Assembly: GCA_032907525.1 (NCBI GenBank)
Contig: JAJJPM010000003.1
Location: 1-30,964 of the forward strand
Direction: 5' to 3'
Source of the DNA: JAHJQQ01 sp032907525
GTDB taxonomy: Bacteria > Pseudomonadota > Gammaproteobacteria > Thiohalobacterales > Thiohalobacteraceae
DNA: 30,964 nt
The notes beneath the pieces are model-generated. The model saw nothing but the letters and a program-made list of their open reading frames with translations, did no database searches and was not told the DNA's origin. The translations under genes were made by a program, and so were the position numbers. Positions 12,730 to 20,288 of this stretch are shown here, in pieces (the first letter of the stretch is position 1; every line of letters starts with the position of its first letter).

Positions 12730-15009
12730 ATGTCCGCCACCATGCTCGATATCCTGCGGCGCATCATCGTCGAGGTGAATGCCGCGCCCGATCTCAACCG
12801 GGCGCTGAACATCATCGTGCAGCGGGTGAAGAAGGCCATTCAGGTCGACGTCGCCTCGGTCTATCTCACCGACTTCCAGCTGCAGCAGCACATCCTGATG
12901 GCGACCGACGGATTCAATCCGGCGGCGGTCGGGCGCGTGCGGCTGAGCTTCGGCGAGGGTCTGGTCGGCCTGGTGAGCGAGCGCGCCGAGCCCCTCAACC
13001 TGGAGGACGGGCCCCAGCATCCGCGTTATCGCCGCGTCGTCGACACCGGCGAGGAGTCCTATCACGGCTTCCTGGGCGTGCCCATCATCCAGTACCGCAA
13101 GGTGCTGGGCGTGCTGGTGGTGCGCCAGCGCGCCGTGCGCAAGTTCGCCGAGCAGGAGGTGACTTTCCTGGTGACGCTGGCCGCGCAGCTGGCCGGCGCC
13201 ATCAGCCACGCCGAGGCCAGCGGCGGCTTCGCGCAGCTGCTCAAGGACGTCGGCGGCGCCGCCTTTCAGCTCAAGGGCCTTCCGGGTGCGCCGGGCGTGG
13301 CCATCGGCCATGCGCAGGTGGTTTACCCGCCGGCCAATCTGGATGCGATTCCCGATCGCAGCATCGCGGACGCGGCCGCCGAGGAGGCGGCATTCCGCGC
13401 CGCGGTCGCCGACGTGCAGCGCGAGATCCGCACCCTGTCGCGGCAGATGGCCGATTCGCTGCCGGCGGAGGAACTGGTGCTGTTCGATGCCTACGCCATG
13501 ATGCTGGGCAGCGACGACCTGCTGGAGGGCACGGTCCGGCGCATACGGGCCGGCAACTGGGCGCCGGGCGCGTTGCGCGAGACCATCGCCGATCATGTGC
13601 GGATCTTCGAAGAGATGGAGGATCCCTACCTGCGCGAACGCGCCGCCGACATCCGCGACCTGGGGCGGCGCATCCTGATGCGCCTGCAGGCGGAGTCGCC
13701 GGTGCTGAAGATCGGTGGCGACGGCCGCGTCATCCTGGTGGGTGAGGAAGTGGCGGCCTCGCATCTCGCCGAAGTGCCGCCGGCACAGCTGGCCGGCGTC
13801 ATTTCCGCGCGTGGTTCGGGATCCTCGCATGTGGCGATCCTGGCCCGCGCACTCGGCATTCCCGCGGTGATGGGCGTGGCGGATCTGCCGGTCGGCCGCC
13901 TGGAGTCGCAGCAACTGGTGGTCGACGGCTACCGCGGCCAGATCTTCGTCCGGCCGACGGCCGCCGCGCTCGCGGAATTCCAGCGCCTGGAACGGGAAGA
14001 GGAGCAGCTGCGCGCCGGCCTGCAGGAACTCACCCGTCTTCCGGCCGAGACGCCGGACGGCGTGCGCATCCCCCTCTATGCGAACACCGGCCTGCTCGCC
14101 GACATCACGCCCTCGGTGCGCAGCGGCGCGGAGGGCGTCGGTCTGTATCGCACCGAGGTGCCCTTCCTGGTGCGCGACCGCTTCCCCGGCGAAGACGAGC
14201 AGATGCAGATCTACCGGCAGGTGCTGGAGGGTTTCGCGCCGCGGCCGGTGACGTTGCGCACCCTGGACATCGGCGGCGACAAGGATCTGCCCTATTTCCC
14301 GGTGCGGGAGGACAATCCCTTCCTCGGCTGGCGCGGCATCCGCATCACCCTGGACCATCCGGAGATCTTCCTGACTCAGCTGCGCGCCATCCTGCGCGCC
14401 AACAGCGGGCTGAACAATCTGCAGCTGATGCTGCCCATGATCAGCGACGTCGGCGAGGTGGACGAGGCGCTGGCGCTGATCCGCCGTGCGCACCAGGAAC
14501 TGCTGGAGGAGGGCGAGTCCGTCAGCCTGCCGCCGATCGGCGTGATGATCGAGGTGCCCTCGGCGGTCTATCAGATAGATGCCCTGGCGCAGCGGGTGGC
14601 TTTTTTCTCGGTCGGCACCAACGATCTCACCCAGTACCTGCTCGCCGTCGACCGCAACAACTCGCGCGTGGCCGAACTCTATCGCACGCTGCATCCGGCG
14701 GTGATCCGGGCGCTGGCGCAGATCGTCGAGGGCGCGCACCGCAACGGCAAGCCCGTGGGCGTGTGCGGCGAGCTGGCCGGCGACCCGGCCGCCGCGGTGG
14801 TACTGCTGGGGCTGGGCGTCGACAGCCTGAGCATGAGCGTCGGCAGCCTGCCGCGGGTCAAATGGGTGCTGCGCACCATCACCCAGGCGCGCGCGAGAGA
14901 GCTGACCGAACAGGTGCTGCAGATGGAAAAGGAGATCGCCGTCCGCACCCTGCTCAACAACGCCCTGGAAGAGGCTGGCCTCGGCGGCCTGGTGCGGGCG
15001 GGGCGCTGA
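12730..15009 (+). CDS. ptsP: Phosphoenolpyruvate-protein phosphotransferase PtsP (enzyme I-Ntr)
   Basis: 759 residues, compared with 748 in E. coli. An N-terminal GAF sensor domain (about 1-170) precedes the enzyme I part. The phosphohistidine domain carries GSGSSHVAILARALG with the active His367. The PEP-binding barrel has EGVGLYRTEVPFL, LRTLDIGGDKDLPYFP, FFSVGTNDLTQYLLAVDRNN and CGELAGDP. PtsP takes phosphate from PEP and hands it to NPr and then to EIIA-Ntr, a regulatory chain tied to nitrogen and potassium status. The ATG at 12730 is 85 bases after rppH. No ptsN or npr is in the window. TrkH, a potential target of this kind of control, is about 10 kb downstream, but there is no direct link. 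Confidence 0.96.
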   Translation: MSATMLDILRRIIVEVNAAPDLNRALNIIVQRVKKAIQVDVASVYLTDFQLQQHILMATDGFNPAAVGRVRLSFGEGLVGLVSERAEPLNLEDGPQHPRYRRVVDTGEESYHGFLGVPIIQYRKVLGVLVVRQRAVRKFAEQEVTFLVTLAAQLAGAISHAEASGGFAQLLKDVGGAAFQLKGLPGAPGVAIGHAQVVYPPANLDAIPDRSIADAAAEEAAFRAAVADVQREIRTLSRQMADSLPAEELVLFDAYAMMLGSDDLLEGTVRRIRAGNWAPGALRETIADHVRIFEEMEDPYLRERAADIRDLGRRILMRLQAESPVLKIGGDGRVILVGEEVAASHLAEVPPAQLAGVISARGSGSSHVAILARALGIPAVMGVADLPVGRLESQQLVVDGYRGQIFVRPTAAALAEFQRLEREEEQLRAGLQELTRLPAETPDGVRIPLYANTGLLADITPSVRSGAEGVGLYRTEVPFLVRDRFPGEDEQMQIYRQVLEGFAPRPVTLRTLDIGGDKDLPYFPVREDNPFLGWRGIRITLDHPEIFLTQLRAILRANSGLNNLQLMLPMISDVGEVDEALALIRRAHQELLEEGESVSLPPIGVMIEVPSAVYQIDALAQRVAFFSVGTNDLTQYLLAVDRNNSRVAELYRTLHPAVIRALAQIVEGAHRNGKPVGVCGELAGDPAAAVVLLGLGVDSLSMSVGSLPRVKWVLRTITQARARELTEQVLQMEKEIAVRTLLNNALEEAGLGGLVRAGR

Positions 15010-15101
15010 CCGGCCGGTGGCCGGCGGGGTTTCCCCGGGCATGTCCTGGCCGATCCCGTGCCCGGCAGGGTACGGCCCCGCGTTAGGCTGTAATAATGTC
15101 A

Positions 15102-15130
15102 TTGACAATCGTTCTCATTTAGATTCAAAT
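15102..15130 (+). promoter_or_regulatory. bfd promoter with embedded Fur box
   Basis: TTGACA (15102-15107), 17 bp, TCAAAT (15125-15130). Inside it, TGACAATCGTTCTCA (15103-15117) matches the 7-1-7 Fur consensus TGATAATnATTATCA at 11 of 14 positions. Fur binding would cover the -35 and spacer, so bfd should be repressed when iron is plentiful, as in other proteobacteria. Confidence 0.8.
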
Positions 15131-15152
15131 GGCGGCACAGGAGGTAGCCGCC

Positions 15153-15368
15153 ATGTATGTCTGTCTGTGCAAAGGTGTGACCTGCAGCGCCATCCGCTCG
15201 GCGGTGGCCGAGCAGGGTGCCGCGAGCCTGCGTGATCTGAGTCGCGATCTCGGTGTCGCGACGCAGTGCGGCAAATGCGCCCGCACCGCGCGGCAGCTGC
15301 TCGACGAGGCGTTGGGTGCAGGCTGTGCCGGCGACTGCTGCGGCCTGGCTGCCGACGCCGCGGCCTGA
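15153..15368 (+). CDS. bfd: Bacterioferritin-associated ferredoxin Bfd
   Basis: 71 residues. The [2Fe-2S] ligands are laid out as in Bfd: Cys4 and Cys6 (YVCLCKG) and Cys39 and Cys42 (TQCGKC). Bfd docks on bacterioferritin and passes electrons to its hemes so that stored ferric iron is reduced and released. The ATG at 15153 follows a perfect AGGAGG at a gap of eight bases. The C-terminus is about ten residues longer than usual and carries three further cysteines (GCAGDCC), which is odd. The gene is controlled by a promoter with a Fur box, and bacterioferritin is next, after a repeat element. Confidence 0.95.
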   Translation: MYVCLCKGVTCSAIRSAVAEQGAASLRDLSRDLGVATQCGKCARTARQLLDEALGAGCAGDCCGLAADAAA

Positions 15369-15386
15369 GGGGCCGGCCGCGGCCTG

Positions 15387-15555
15387 CTAGGAGCCTGTCG
15401 GACTTGAGCGATCGTAGCGAGCAAGGTGGGAGAGCGAGAACATTTTTCCGATCGTTTGAGGAGAATAGCCGTCGCTATTCGACGAAAAGGATCGGGAAAA
15501 TGGGCCGCTCTCCCACCGGCGCAGTAGATCAGCCTCAAGTCCGACAGGCTCCTAG
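15387..15555. mobile_element. MITE-like 169-bp palindromic element
   Basis: Perfect 22-bp terminal inverted repeats, 15387-15408 and 15534-15555, starting CTAGGAGCCTGTCGG. Further inside, GGTGGGAGAGCG pairs with CGCTCTCCCACC, TTTTTCCGATC pairs with GATCGGGAAAA, and the centre folds as GAATAGC/GCTATTC. The whole element can thus form one long hairpin. It encodes nothing and its ends carry CTAG, a usual insertion target. This fits a non-autonomous transposon dependent on a transposase elsewhere; I cannot name the IS family from the ends. Confidence 0.85.
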
Positions 15556-15649
15556 ACTCCATCCACGTCCGATCTCCCGGCGCGCGGGCGCCTGGCGCAC
15601 CGCGCGGCCTCTGTCCAACCCGTCTGTCATCTTTCCCACAGGAGGCATC

Positions 15650-16114
15650 ATGAAGGGCGACGCCAAGGTCATCGAATACCTCAACAAGGCCCTGCGCAAT
15701 GAGCTGACGGCCATCAATCAGTATTTTCTCCATGCGCGCATGTACGAGAACTGGGGCCTGAAGGAGCTGAACGAGCACGAGTATCACGAGTCCATCGACG
15801 AGATGAAGCACGCCGATGAACTCATCAAGCGCATCCTGTTCCTGGAGGGACTGCCCAACCTGCAGGATCTCGGCAAGCTCAAGATCGGCGAGAACACGCC
15901 CGAGATGCTGCGCTGCGATCTGGAACTGGAGCGTGAAGCCGTGCCGCTGCTGCGCGAGGCCATCGCCCATTGCGAGACGGCGCGCGATTATGTCTCGCGC
16001 GAACTGCTCGAGGGCATTCTCGAAAGCGAGGAAGAGCACATCGACTGGCTGGAGACGCAGCTGGAGCTGATCGAGAAGATCGGCCTGCAGAACTACCTGC
16101 AGTCGAAGATGTGA
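15650..16114 (+). CDS. bfr: Bacterioferritin Bfr
   Basis: 154 residues, a four-helix ferritin subunit that forms a 24-mer shell. All di-iron ferroxidase ligands are in place: Glu18, Glu51, His54, Glu94, Glu127 and His130. Met52, the heme-bridging ligand that marks bacterioferritin, is also present. Iron is oxidised at these centres and stored as mineral. ATG 15650 follows GGAGG. The frame is open upstream through the repeat element, but that part has no ferritin character. No clear promoter is seen in the 94 bases between the element and the start, so transcription may come from bfd or from inside the element. It ends 28 bases before the convergent PepSY gene. Confidence 0.97.
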   Translation: MKGDAKVIEYLNKALRNELTAINQYFLHARMYENWGLKELNEHEYHESIDEMKHADELIKRILFLEGLPNLQDLGKLKIGENTPEMLRCDLELEREAVPLLREAIAHCETARDYVSRELLEGILESEEEHIDWLETQLELIEKIGLQNYLQSKM

Positions 16115-16142
16115 CCGTGTGTCATGTGCCGGCCGGACCGCA

Positions 16143-16898
16143 TCAACGCTTGCGCTTGAGCCAGATCAGCACGCCGCTGCCGGCGAGGAACAGCATGAGC
16201 AGCGCCGCGCCATCCATGATCCACACGCCATGGGTCCCGAAGAAGCGGCCGCTGTGCAGATCCAGCAGCACGCGCTCCCAGGGCAGGATCCGGCCGCGGA
16301 AGGTACGCTCGAGCGCGAGACGCCGTTCCGGTGCCAGGGTTTCCGGCCGGGCCCAGGCGATGTCGTGCTGTGCTTCCGGCAGCCGTTCCCAGCGGGTGAA
16401 GTCTGCGTCCGGCCGGTAATACCCGGTGGCGGCTGCGACCACCGGCCGGCCTTTCTCATCCCTGCCCAGATGCTGCAGGCCCGCGGGCACGCCGTCGAGG
16501 GCGGTCAGTTCGGCCAGGAGTTCACCCTCCGGTCCTGTCAACAGCAGACGATCGTCCGCTGCCGCGATCAGCATGTCCTGAATGGCCACGGCGCCGGTCA
16601 GCCGGTCGTACTCGCCGGGCACCGGCCGTTCGCCGACATACAGTTGCCGGCCGAGCAGCGTCACGGGCGCGATGGGCGTGGCATAGGTCGTCGACGCCTC
16701 CGGCGCGCGGATGCCATACCAGTCGAGGACCCAGGACGACCGCACGAAGCGCTCGTCGAGCTTCAGCTCTTCGGTGTGGTTGAGCACGATCCCCGTCAGC
16801 GCGAGCACGATCACCAGCAGCGCCGCGGCCAGCCCCACGTAGCGGTGCCAGACGTACAGCGACTTGAGCTTGATGCGGTGTTTTCTACGGTGCGACAT
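16143..16898 (-). CDS. PepSY-family membrane protein (PepSY-TM, putative electron transfer)
   Basis: 251 residues with two membrane spans, residues about 21-40 and 226-246, that enclose a periplasmic domain. Four histidines sit at the membrane edges: His18 (VWHRYVG), His41 (LNHT), His215 (LHSG) and His223 (THGVW). Two at each span is the arrangement one would expect for binding heme or for electron transfer across the membrane, as in PepSY-TM proteins of iron-reducing systems. The start (16896-16898) lies inside the end of the FMN gene, a 14-base overlap, so the two are coupled. The function is inferred from the family and partner; no biochemical role can be read directly. Confidence 0.85.
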   Translation of the reverse strand: MSHRRKHRIKLKSLYVWHRYVGLAAALLVIVLALTGIVLNHTEELKLDERFVRSSWVLDWYGIRAPEASTTYATPIAPVTLLGRQLYVGERPVPGEYDRLTGAVAIQDMLIAAADDRLLLTGPEGELLAELTALDGVPAGLQHLGRDEKGRPVVAAATGYYRPDADFTRWERLPEAQHDIAWARPETLAPERRLALERTFRGRILPWERVLLDLHSGRFFGTHGVWIMDGAALLMLFLAGSGVLIWLKRKR

Positions 16899-17427
16899 GG
16901 GCGGCCGGCGTCTGCTGGTGGAGGTACAGGGCCAGGCGCGCGAGCTTGGTCAGTGCGCGTACCGAAAGCGTGGCGCCGGAGATGCCGTCGATCGGGCCAT
17001 CCAGCCTGCGGTCATCGCCCAGCCCCAGGTGGACGAACTGGTCGGTGAAGAAGTCGTGGCGCACCTCCCAGCCGCGGCTCTCACGAAAGATCAGCACGCG
17101 TATGCGCTCGATGCGGCCGGCGTCGACGACGATGCCGGTCGTGATGGGCTTCTCTTTGCCGATCTCATCGAGGATCCAGGCACTGCGCGCGCCGCGGTGC
17201 CAGTAGCGTACGCGCAGCTGCGGCGGTTCATGGCCGAGGATCTCCTCGGCGGCGGCGCGCACCTCGCCGGTGAGCCAGAGCGCCCCGGGTGCGGGGACGT
17301 CGCCTGCGAACACCTCGCTCAGGAAGTCCTCGGGGTTCTGATAGACCTCGGCCCACGCGCGCGGAGCGATCAGCAGCACGACGAGCAAGGCGGGCACGAA
17401 GAAGAGTCGGCTCATGCGGATTCTCAT
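16885..17427 (-). CDS. FMN-binding domain protein, exported
   Basis: 180 residues from ATG 17425-17427 (a start at 17415, MSRLFF..., is as plausible; 17454 is less likely). A signal peptide, MSRLFFVPALLVVLLIAPRA, ends near AWA. The C-terminal half carries the FMN-binding domain of the NqrC/RnfG/NosR type with its flavinylation motif, DGISGATLS (SGAT at residues 150-153), where the Thr is the likely covalent FMN site. Such proteins need the ApbE transferase, which is not in the window. It is coupled to the PepSY gene and lies downstream of the porin, separated by about 240 bases that hold a terminator and a dispersed repeat. Confidence 0.88.
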   Translation of the reverse strand: MRIRMSRLFFVPALLVVLLIAPRAWAEVYQNPEDFLSEVFAGDVPAPGALWLTGEVRAAAEEILGHEPPQLRVRYWHRGARSAWILDEIGKEKPITTGIVVDAGRIERIRVLIFRESRGWEVRHDFFTDQFVHLGLGDDRRLDGPIDGISGATLSVRALTKLARLALYLHQQTPAAHVAP

Positions 17428-17554
17428 ATAAACCTGAAAACTCACTTCAGCCATGGAAGTATGTGCAAGGCACTGAAATGAGGCAGCGTCGTTGAGCCCC
17501 GGCTCAGCACTTGGCGGCCGGGAGGGCTGCCGTATGGGGCGTATGATCTCGTCA

Positions 17555-17579
17555 GTGTCGTTCCGTGTGATTCCGTGGC
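17555..17579. repeat. Single copy of the CCACGGAAT-type repeat arm
   Basis: GTGTCGTTCCGTG followed by TGATTCCGTGGC, nearly the same as one arm of the element at 8321-8445, here without a partner arm. It lies between the porin and FMN genes. Two occurrences in 31 kb suggest a dispersed genomic repeat. Confidence 0.75.
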
Positions 17580-17602
17580 AAATGCGGTTCTCGGGATAAA
17601 GA

Positions 17603-17630
17603 CACGGGGCGCGACTGTCCGCGCCCCGTG
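17603..17630 (-). terminator. Rho-independent terminator after the porin gene
   Basis: An 11-bp perfect stem, CACGGGGCGCG with CGCGCCCCGTG, six-base loop. On the minus strand it is followed by the T-rich TCTTTAT. It stands 36 bases after the porin stop. Confidence 0.75.
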
Positions 17631-17665
17631 GATGGCTCCTGTATTGCTGCTGTCTGGCAACGGCA

Positions 17666-18889
17666 TCAGAACTGATAGCCGATGCCCAGATTGAAGCCCT
17701 TCTGGTCCCTGCCGTCGTCGTTGTCCTGGACCTGATAGTCCGCCTTCAGCACGACGTCCGGATGCGGCCAGAAATTCACACCGACATCGATCTGCTTCTT
17801 CTCGCTGTCGGTGCTGTCGCCGGCGGCATTATCCCAGAGGTTGTAACGCGCGAACACGCCCCATTGATCGTTGAACTTGAACGACGGTTCGACGTACCAG
17901 CCGAACTGCTCGTCCGCACCGACGGCCGCCGGACCGCTGCCGTCCAGATCCCAGAGAGCATAGAGGGCGCGCAGGCCGAGGGGACCCTTGCTGATGACCG
18001 TATGCAGCTCGTACAGATTGGCGCTGCCGGCCGTGGGATCCGTTCCCTGGCGGATGTCCGTCTGATGCTGGATCGTGCCGGCGATCTCCACGCCCGGCAT
18101 CCCGGTCCATTTCAGGCGCGCCGTATAGGCCAGGTCCGAGGCGTCGGCGTTACTGGTCTTCTGGCGGCCGGAGCGCGGCGTGTAGCTGTCGCCGGTGTTG
18201 AGACCTTCGTGCACGCCGGCATCGTAGCTGAAGCCACTACCGAGCTCGCCGCTCAGCGCCGCGCCGCCCGCCCACCAGGTGCTGGGGATGATGTTGCTCT
18301 CCACGGGGTTGCGCTCGACCCCGTAGAAGGTGTTCGGCTCGTGCGTTTCGTTCAGGATGCCGACCGGGAGTAGGAAGATACCGCCCTTGGCGCGGTGCCG
18401 GTCGTTGAGATCGAACTCCACATAGGCCTGTTCGAGCTCGACCTCGCCGCCGAGCGGCGAGCCGTCGCTCTCGACGCCGCCGTGCTCGACCTCCAGCTCG
18501 GAGAAGAAGCGGATGCGGTCGTTGAACTCGTGGCCGAAGAACAGCACGAAGCGGTGGAAATCGATTTCGTCCTTGTCGCTGGCGCCGCCCTCGCCTTCGA
18601 GGTTGTTGTAATGCAGCTCGCCATAGCCGCCGATGTGGGTGCGCTCCGCCCAGCTGGCGTCGCCGGTGCTCGGCTTCGCGGCGGCGACCTGTTCCAGGGC
18701 GTCGCCGGTGGCCTCGACCTTCCGGTCGGTCTGGTTGAGCTGGGATTTCAGCGCTTCGATCTGTTTCTGTTGCTCCTGGATGATGCGCCACATCTCGTCG
18801 GCGGAGGGCGGTTCGGCGGCAGCGGCGCCGCCGGCGAACAGGGACATGGCGGCGGCCAGTCCCAGGTTCAGCGGGGTAGTGGGGTTCAT
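17666..18889 (-). CDS. Outer-membrane porin, OprO/OprP-like (Porin_O_P family)
   Basis: 407 residues. A signal peptide (to AAAEP, about residue 26) precedes a short coiled coil, MWRIIQEQQKQIEALKSQLN, typical of porins that trimerise through an N-terminal helix. The rest is a 16- to 18-strand barrel with HIGGYGELHYNN at the first strand and a terminal Phe (GIGYQF). Members of this family are often called phosphate- or pyrophosphate-selective, but substrate cannot be read here. A candidate Fur-type box on the promoter rather suggests an iron link. The start ATG 18887-18889 has GAGGAA about ten bases upstream. Its terminator is strong, so the FMN/PepSY pair downstream may be only partly co-transcribed. 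Confidence 0.85.
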   Translation of the reverse strand: MNPTTPLNLGLAAAMSLFAGGAAAAEPPSADEMWRIIQEQQKQIEALKSQLNQTDRKVEATGDALEQVAAAKPSTGDASWAERTHIGGYGELHYNNLEGEGGASDKDEIDFHRFVLFFGHEFNDRIRFFSELEVEHGGVESDGSPLGGEVELEQAYVEFDLNDRHRAKGGIFLLPVGILNETHEPNTFYGVERNPVESNIIPSTWWAGGAALSGELGSGFSYDAGVHEGLNTGDSYTPRSGRQKTSNADASDLAYTARLKWTGMPGVEIAGTIQHQTDIRQGTDPTAGSANLYELHTVISKGPLGLRALYALWDLDGSGPAAVGADEQFGWYVEPSFKFNDQWGVFARYNLWDNAAGDSTDSEKKQIDVGVNFWPHPDVVLKADYQVQDNDDGRDQKGFNLGIGYQF

Positions 18890-18980
18890 GGTATGCGGTT
18901 CCTCGATAGTCTTGGTCTGGGTTCCGGTTTTCAGGGCAGCCCGGGTGGCGCGACGGCGGTGTCCGCCGGGCTGCGAAGGA

Positions 18981-19020
18981 TTATACGTATCGATATAGTA
19001 AATGCAAACGATTCGTATTA
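18981..19020 (-). promoter_or_regulatory. Porin promoter with candidate Fur box
   Basis: Minus strand: -35 TTGCAT (19003-19008), 16-bp spacer, -10 TATAAT (18981-18986). Over the -35 lies a dyad, TGCAAACGATTCGTA (plus strand, 19004-19018), which fits the 7-1-7 Fur consensus at 8 of 14 positions. This is weaker than the bfd box but placed where a repressor should be. Confidence 0.6.
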
Positions 19021-19079
19021 ACTATCTGGTTATCGAAAAGCCGATGGGCTTGAGGCATGCGCGGGGCGCAAGAGGGCTG

Positions 19080-19502
19080 TCAGAACGGCTTGAGAATCGC
19101 CAGCAGGACCACGGCGATCAGGATCAGGGCCGGGAACTCGTTGAACCACCGGTAGAAAACGTGGCTGCGGCGGTTGCGGTCGGCGCGGAAGTCACGCACC
19201 AGCTTGAGGCAGTAGAGATGGTAAGCGATCAGGGCGGTGACCAGCACCAGTTTCAGGGGCAGCCAGGCCGTGCTGAGCAGGGTCTGCCACTGGTAGACAA
19301 ACAGCAGCCAGAGGCCGAAGAAGCCGGCCGCCAGGGCGCCGATGCTCATGATGGCGTAGAGCTTGCGCTCCATGACCTTGAAGCGGGCGTTGCCGGGCTC
19401 GTCGGTGCAGTCGGCGTGGTAGACGAACAGGCGGGGAAGGTAGAACAGGCCGGCGAACCAGGTCACGACGAAGATGATGTGCCAGGCCTTCACCCAGAGC
19501 AT
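19080..19502 (-). CDS. hemJ: Protoporphyrinogen IX oxidase HemJ
   Basis: 140 residues, four predicted membrane helices, all as in the HemJ (TIGR00701) family: WVKAWHIIFVVTWFAGLFYLPRLFVYH at the start with His8 conserved, a central WLLFVYQWQ, and a C-terminal RWFNEFPALILIAVV. It oxidises protoporphyrinogen IX to protoporphyrin IX in the heme pathway of organisms lacking HemG/HemY. The start at 19500-19502 is 14 bases after the TlpA-like gene. The frame is open further, but that part is antisense to the other gene. Stop at 19080. Confidence 0.93.
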   Translation of the reverse strand: MLWVKAWHIIFVVTWFAGLFYLPRLFVYHADCTDEPGNARFKVMERKLYAIMSIGALAAGFFGLWLLFVYQWQTLLSTAWLPLKLVLVTALIAYHLYCLKLVRDFRADRNRRSHVFYRWFNEFPALILIAVVLLAILKPF

Positions 19503-19516
19503 CGGCCGCCCGTCCC

Positions 19517-20020
19517 TCAGGCGCCCAGCATCGCGCGGATCTGCGCCCGCACGTCGGCCATTTCCATTTCGCCTATCTTCTGCCGCACGATGCGTCCGTC
19601 CGGCGCGATCAGGAAAGAGGTCGGCGTCAGGCGCACGTCGCCGAAAGCACGCGCGGCCTCGCCCTTGATGTCCAGGGCGATCGGGTAGGGGATCTGGCGG
19701 GCGTCGCGCATGGCGAGCACATGGTCCGGAGGGTCGTAGCTCATCGCCACTGCCACCAGCTGCAGCCCCCGGGGGCCGAATTCCTGGTGGAGCTCGATGA
19801 GGTGCGGGATTTCCTTCACGCAACCGGGGCAGGACGTGGCCCAGAAGGTGACCAGCACCGGCCGCCCCCGCAGCTCGGAGAGGTTGATCTCATTGCCGTC
19901 GATGGTGCGCAGGGCGATGTCCGGTGCCCGTTTAAGGCCCTCGGGGGACAACCAGACGTAGGCCAGCGCGCCGACCAGCGCCAAGGCGAACAACCCCAGA
20001 AGAATGTCTTTCGCTTTCAT
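19517..20020 (-). CDS. TlpA/ResA-like thiol-disulfide oxidoreductase
   Basis: 167 residues. A single N-terminal membrane anchor (about residues 5-24) holds a periplasmic thioredoxin-fold domain. The redox motif is CPGC (Cys64 and Cys67, in FWATSCPGC), and the cis-Pro loop reads LTPTSFLI. Such proteins reduce periplasmic disulfides, often in cytochrome c maturation, or act as peroxiredoxin-like AhpC/TSA members. hemJ follows with a 14-base gap, which fits a link to heme or cytochrome assembly. The partner reductase (DsbD/CcdA type) is not in the window. Start ATG 20018-20020. Confidence 0.92.
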   Translation of the reverse strand: MKAKDILLGLFALALVGALAYVWLSPEGLKRAPDIALRTIDGNEINLSELRGRPVLVTFWATSCPGCVKEIPHLIELHQEFGPRGLQLVAVAMSYDPPDHVLAMRDARQIPYPIALDIKGEAARAFGDVRLTPTSFLIAPDGRIVRQKIGEMEMADVRAQIRAMLGA

Positions 20021-20073
20021 ATCCGATGTTCGTCACGACTCAAATTCGGGCAGGGGCGCCAACGTCACCTGCC

Positions 20074-20111
20074 GGGGCCACGGGGGGCCGGTCCGCGGCC
20101 CCCGTGGCCCC
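20074..20111. repeat. GC-rich inverted repeat between divergent tlpA-like gene and argC
   Basis: GGGGCCACGGGGG(G)CCG at 20074-20090 pairs with CGGCCCCCGTGGCCCC at 20096-20111: about 16 bp, one bulge, five-base loop. It lies between two divergent genes, so it is not an ordinary terminator. The rest of the 268-base gap shows no clear promoter. Confidence 0.8.
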
Positions 20112-20288
20112 GATGGCCGAGGGGGCGGTGCCCGCACCAGTGCCCGGCAAGTGTGCCCTGTCGGTGAGACCGTAGCAATCCGGCCGGGTTCAGTCGGGCG
20201 CGGCCCTCAGCGCCGCCTCGCCTGGAGTCGCGCGCCCGCAGACCGTACTATTGGCAGTTCGGGGAGGCGGCATCCGGGAAGCTTCATC

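Noticed and set aside
12541..15108. Minus-strand frame of 855 residues opposite ptsP
   Set aside because: Low-complexity His/Gln/Asp/Arg composition, no domain; the opposite strand encodes a full PtsP.
17442..17666. Minus-strand frame of 74 residues after the porin
   Set aside because: It runs through the terminator and the dispersed repeat; no SD.
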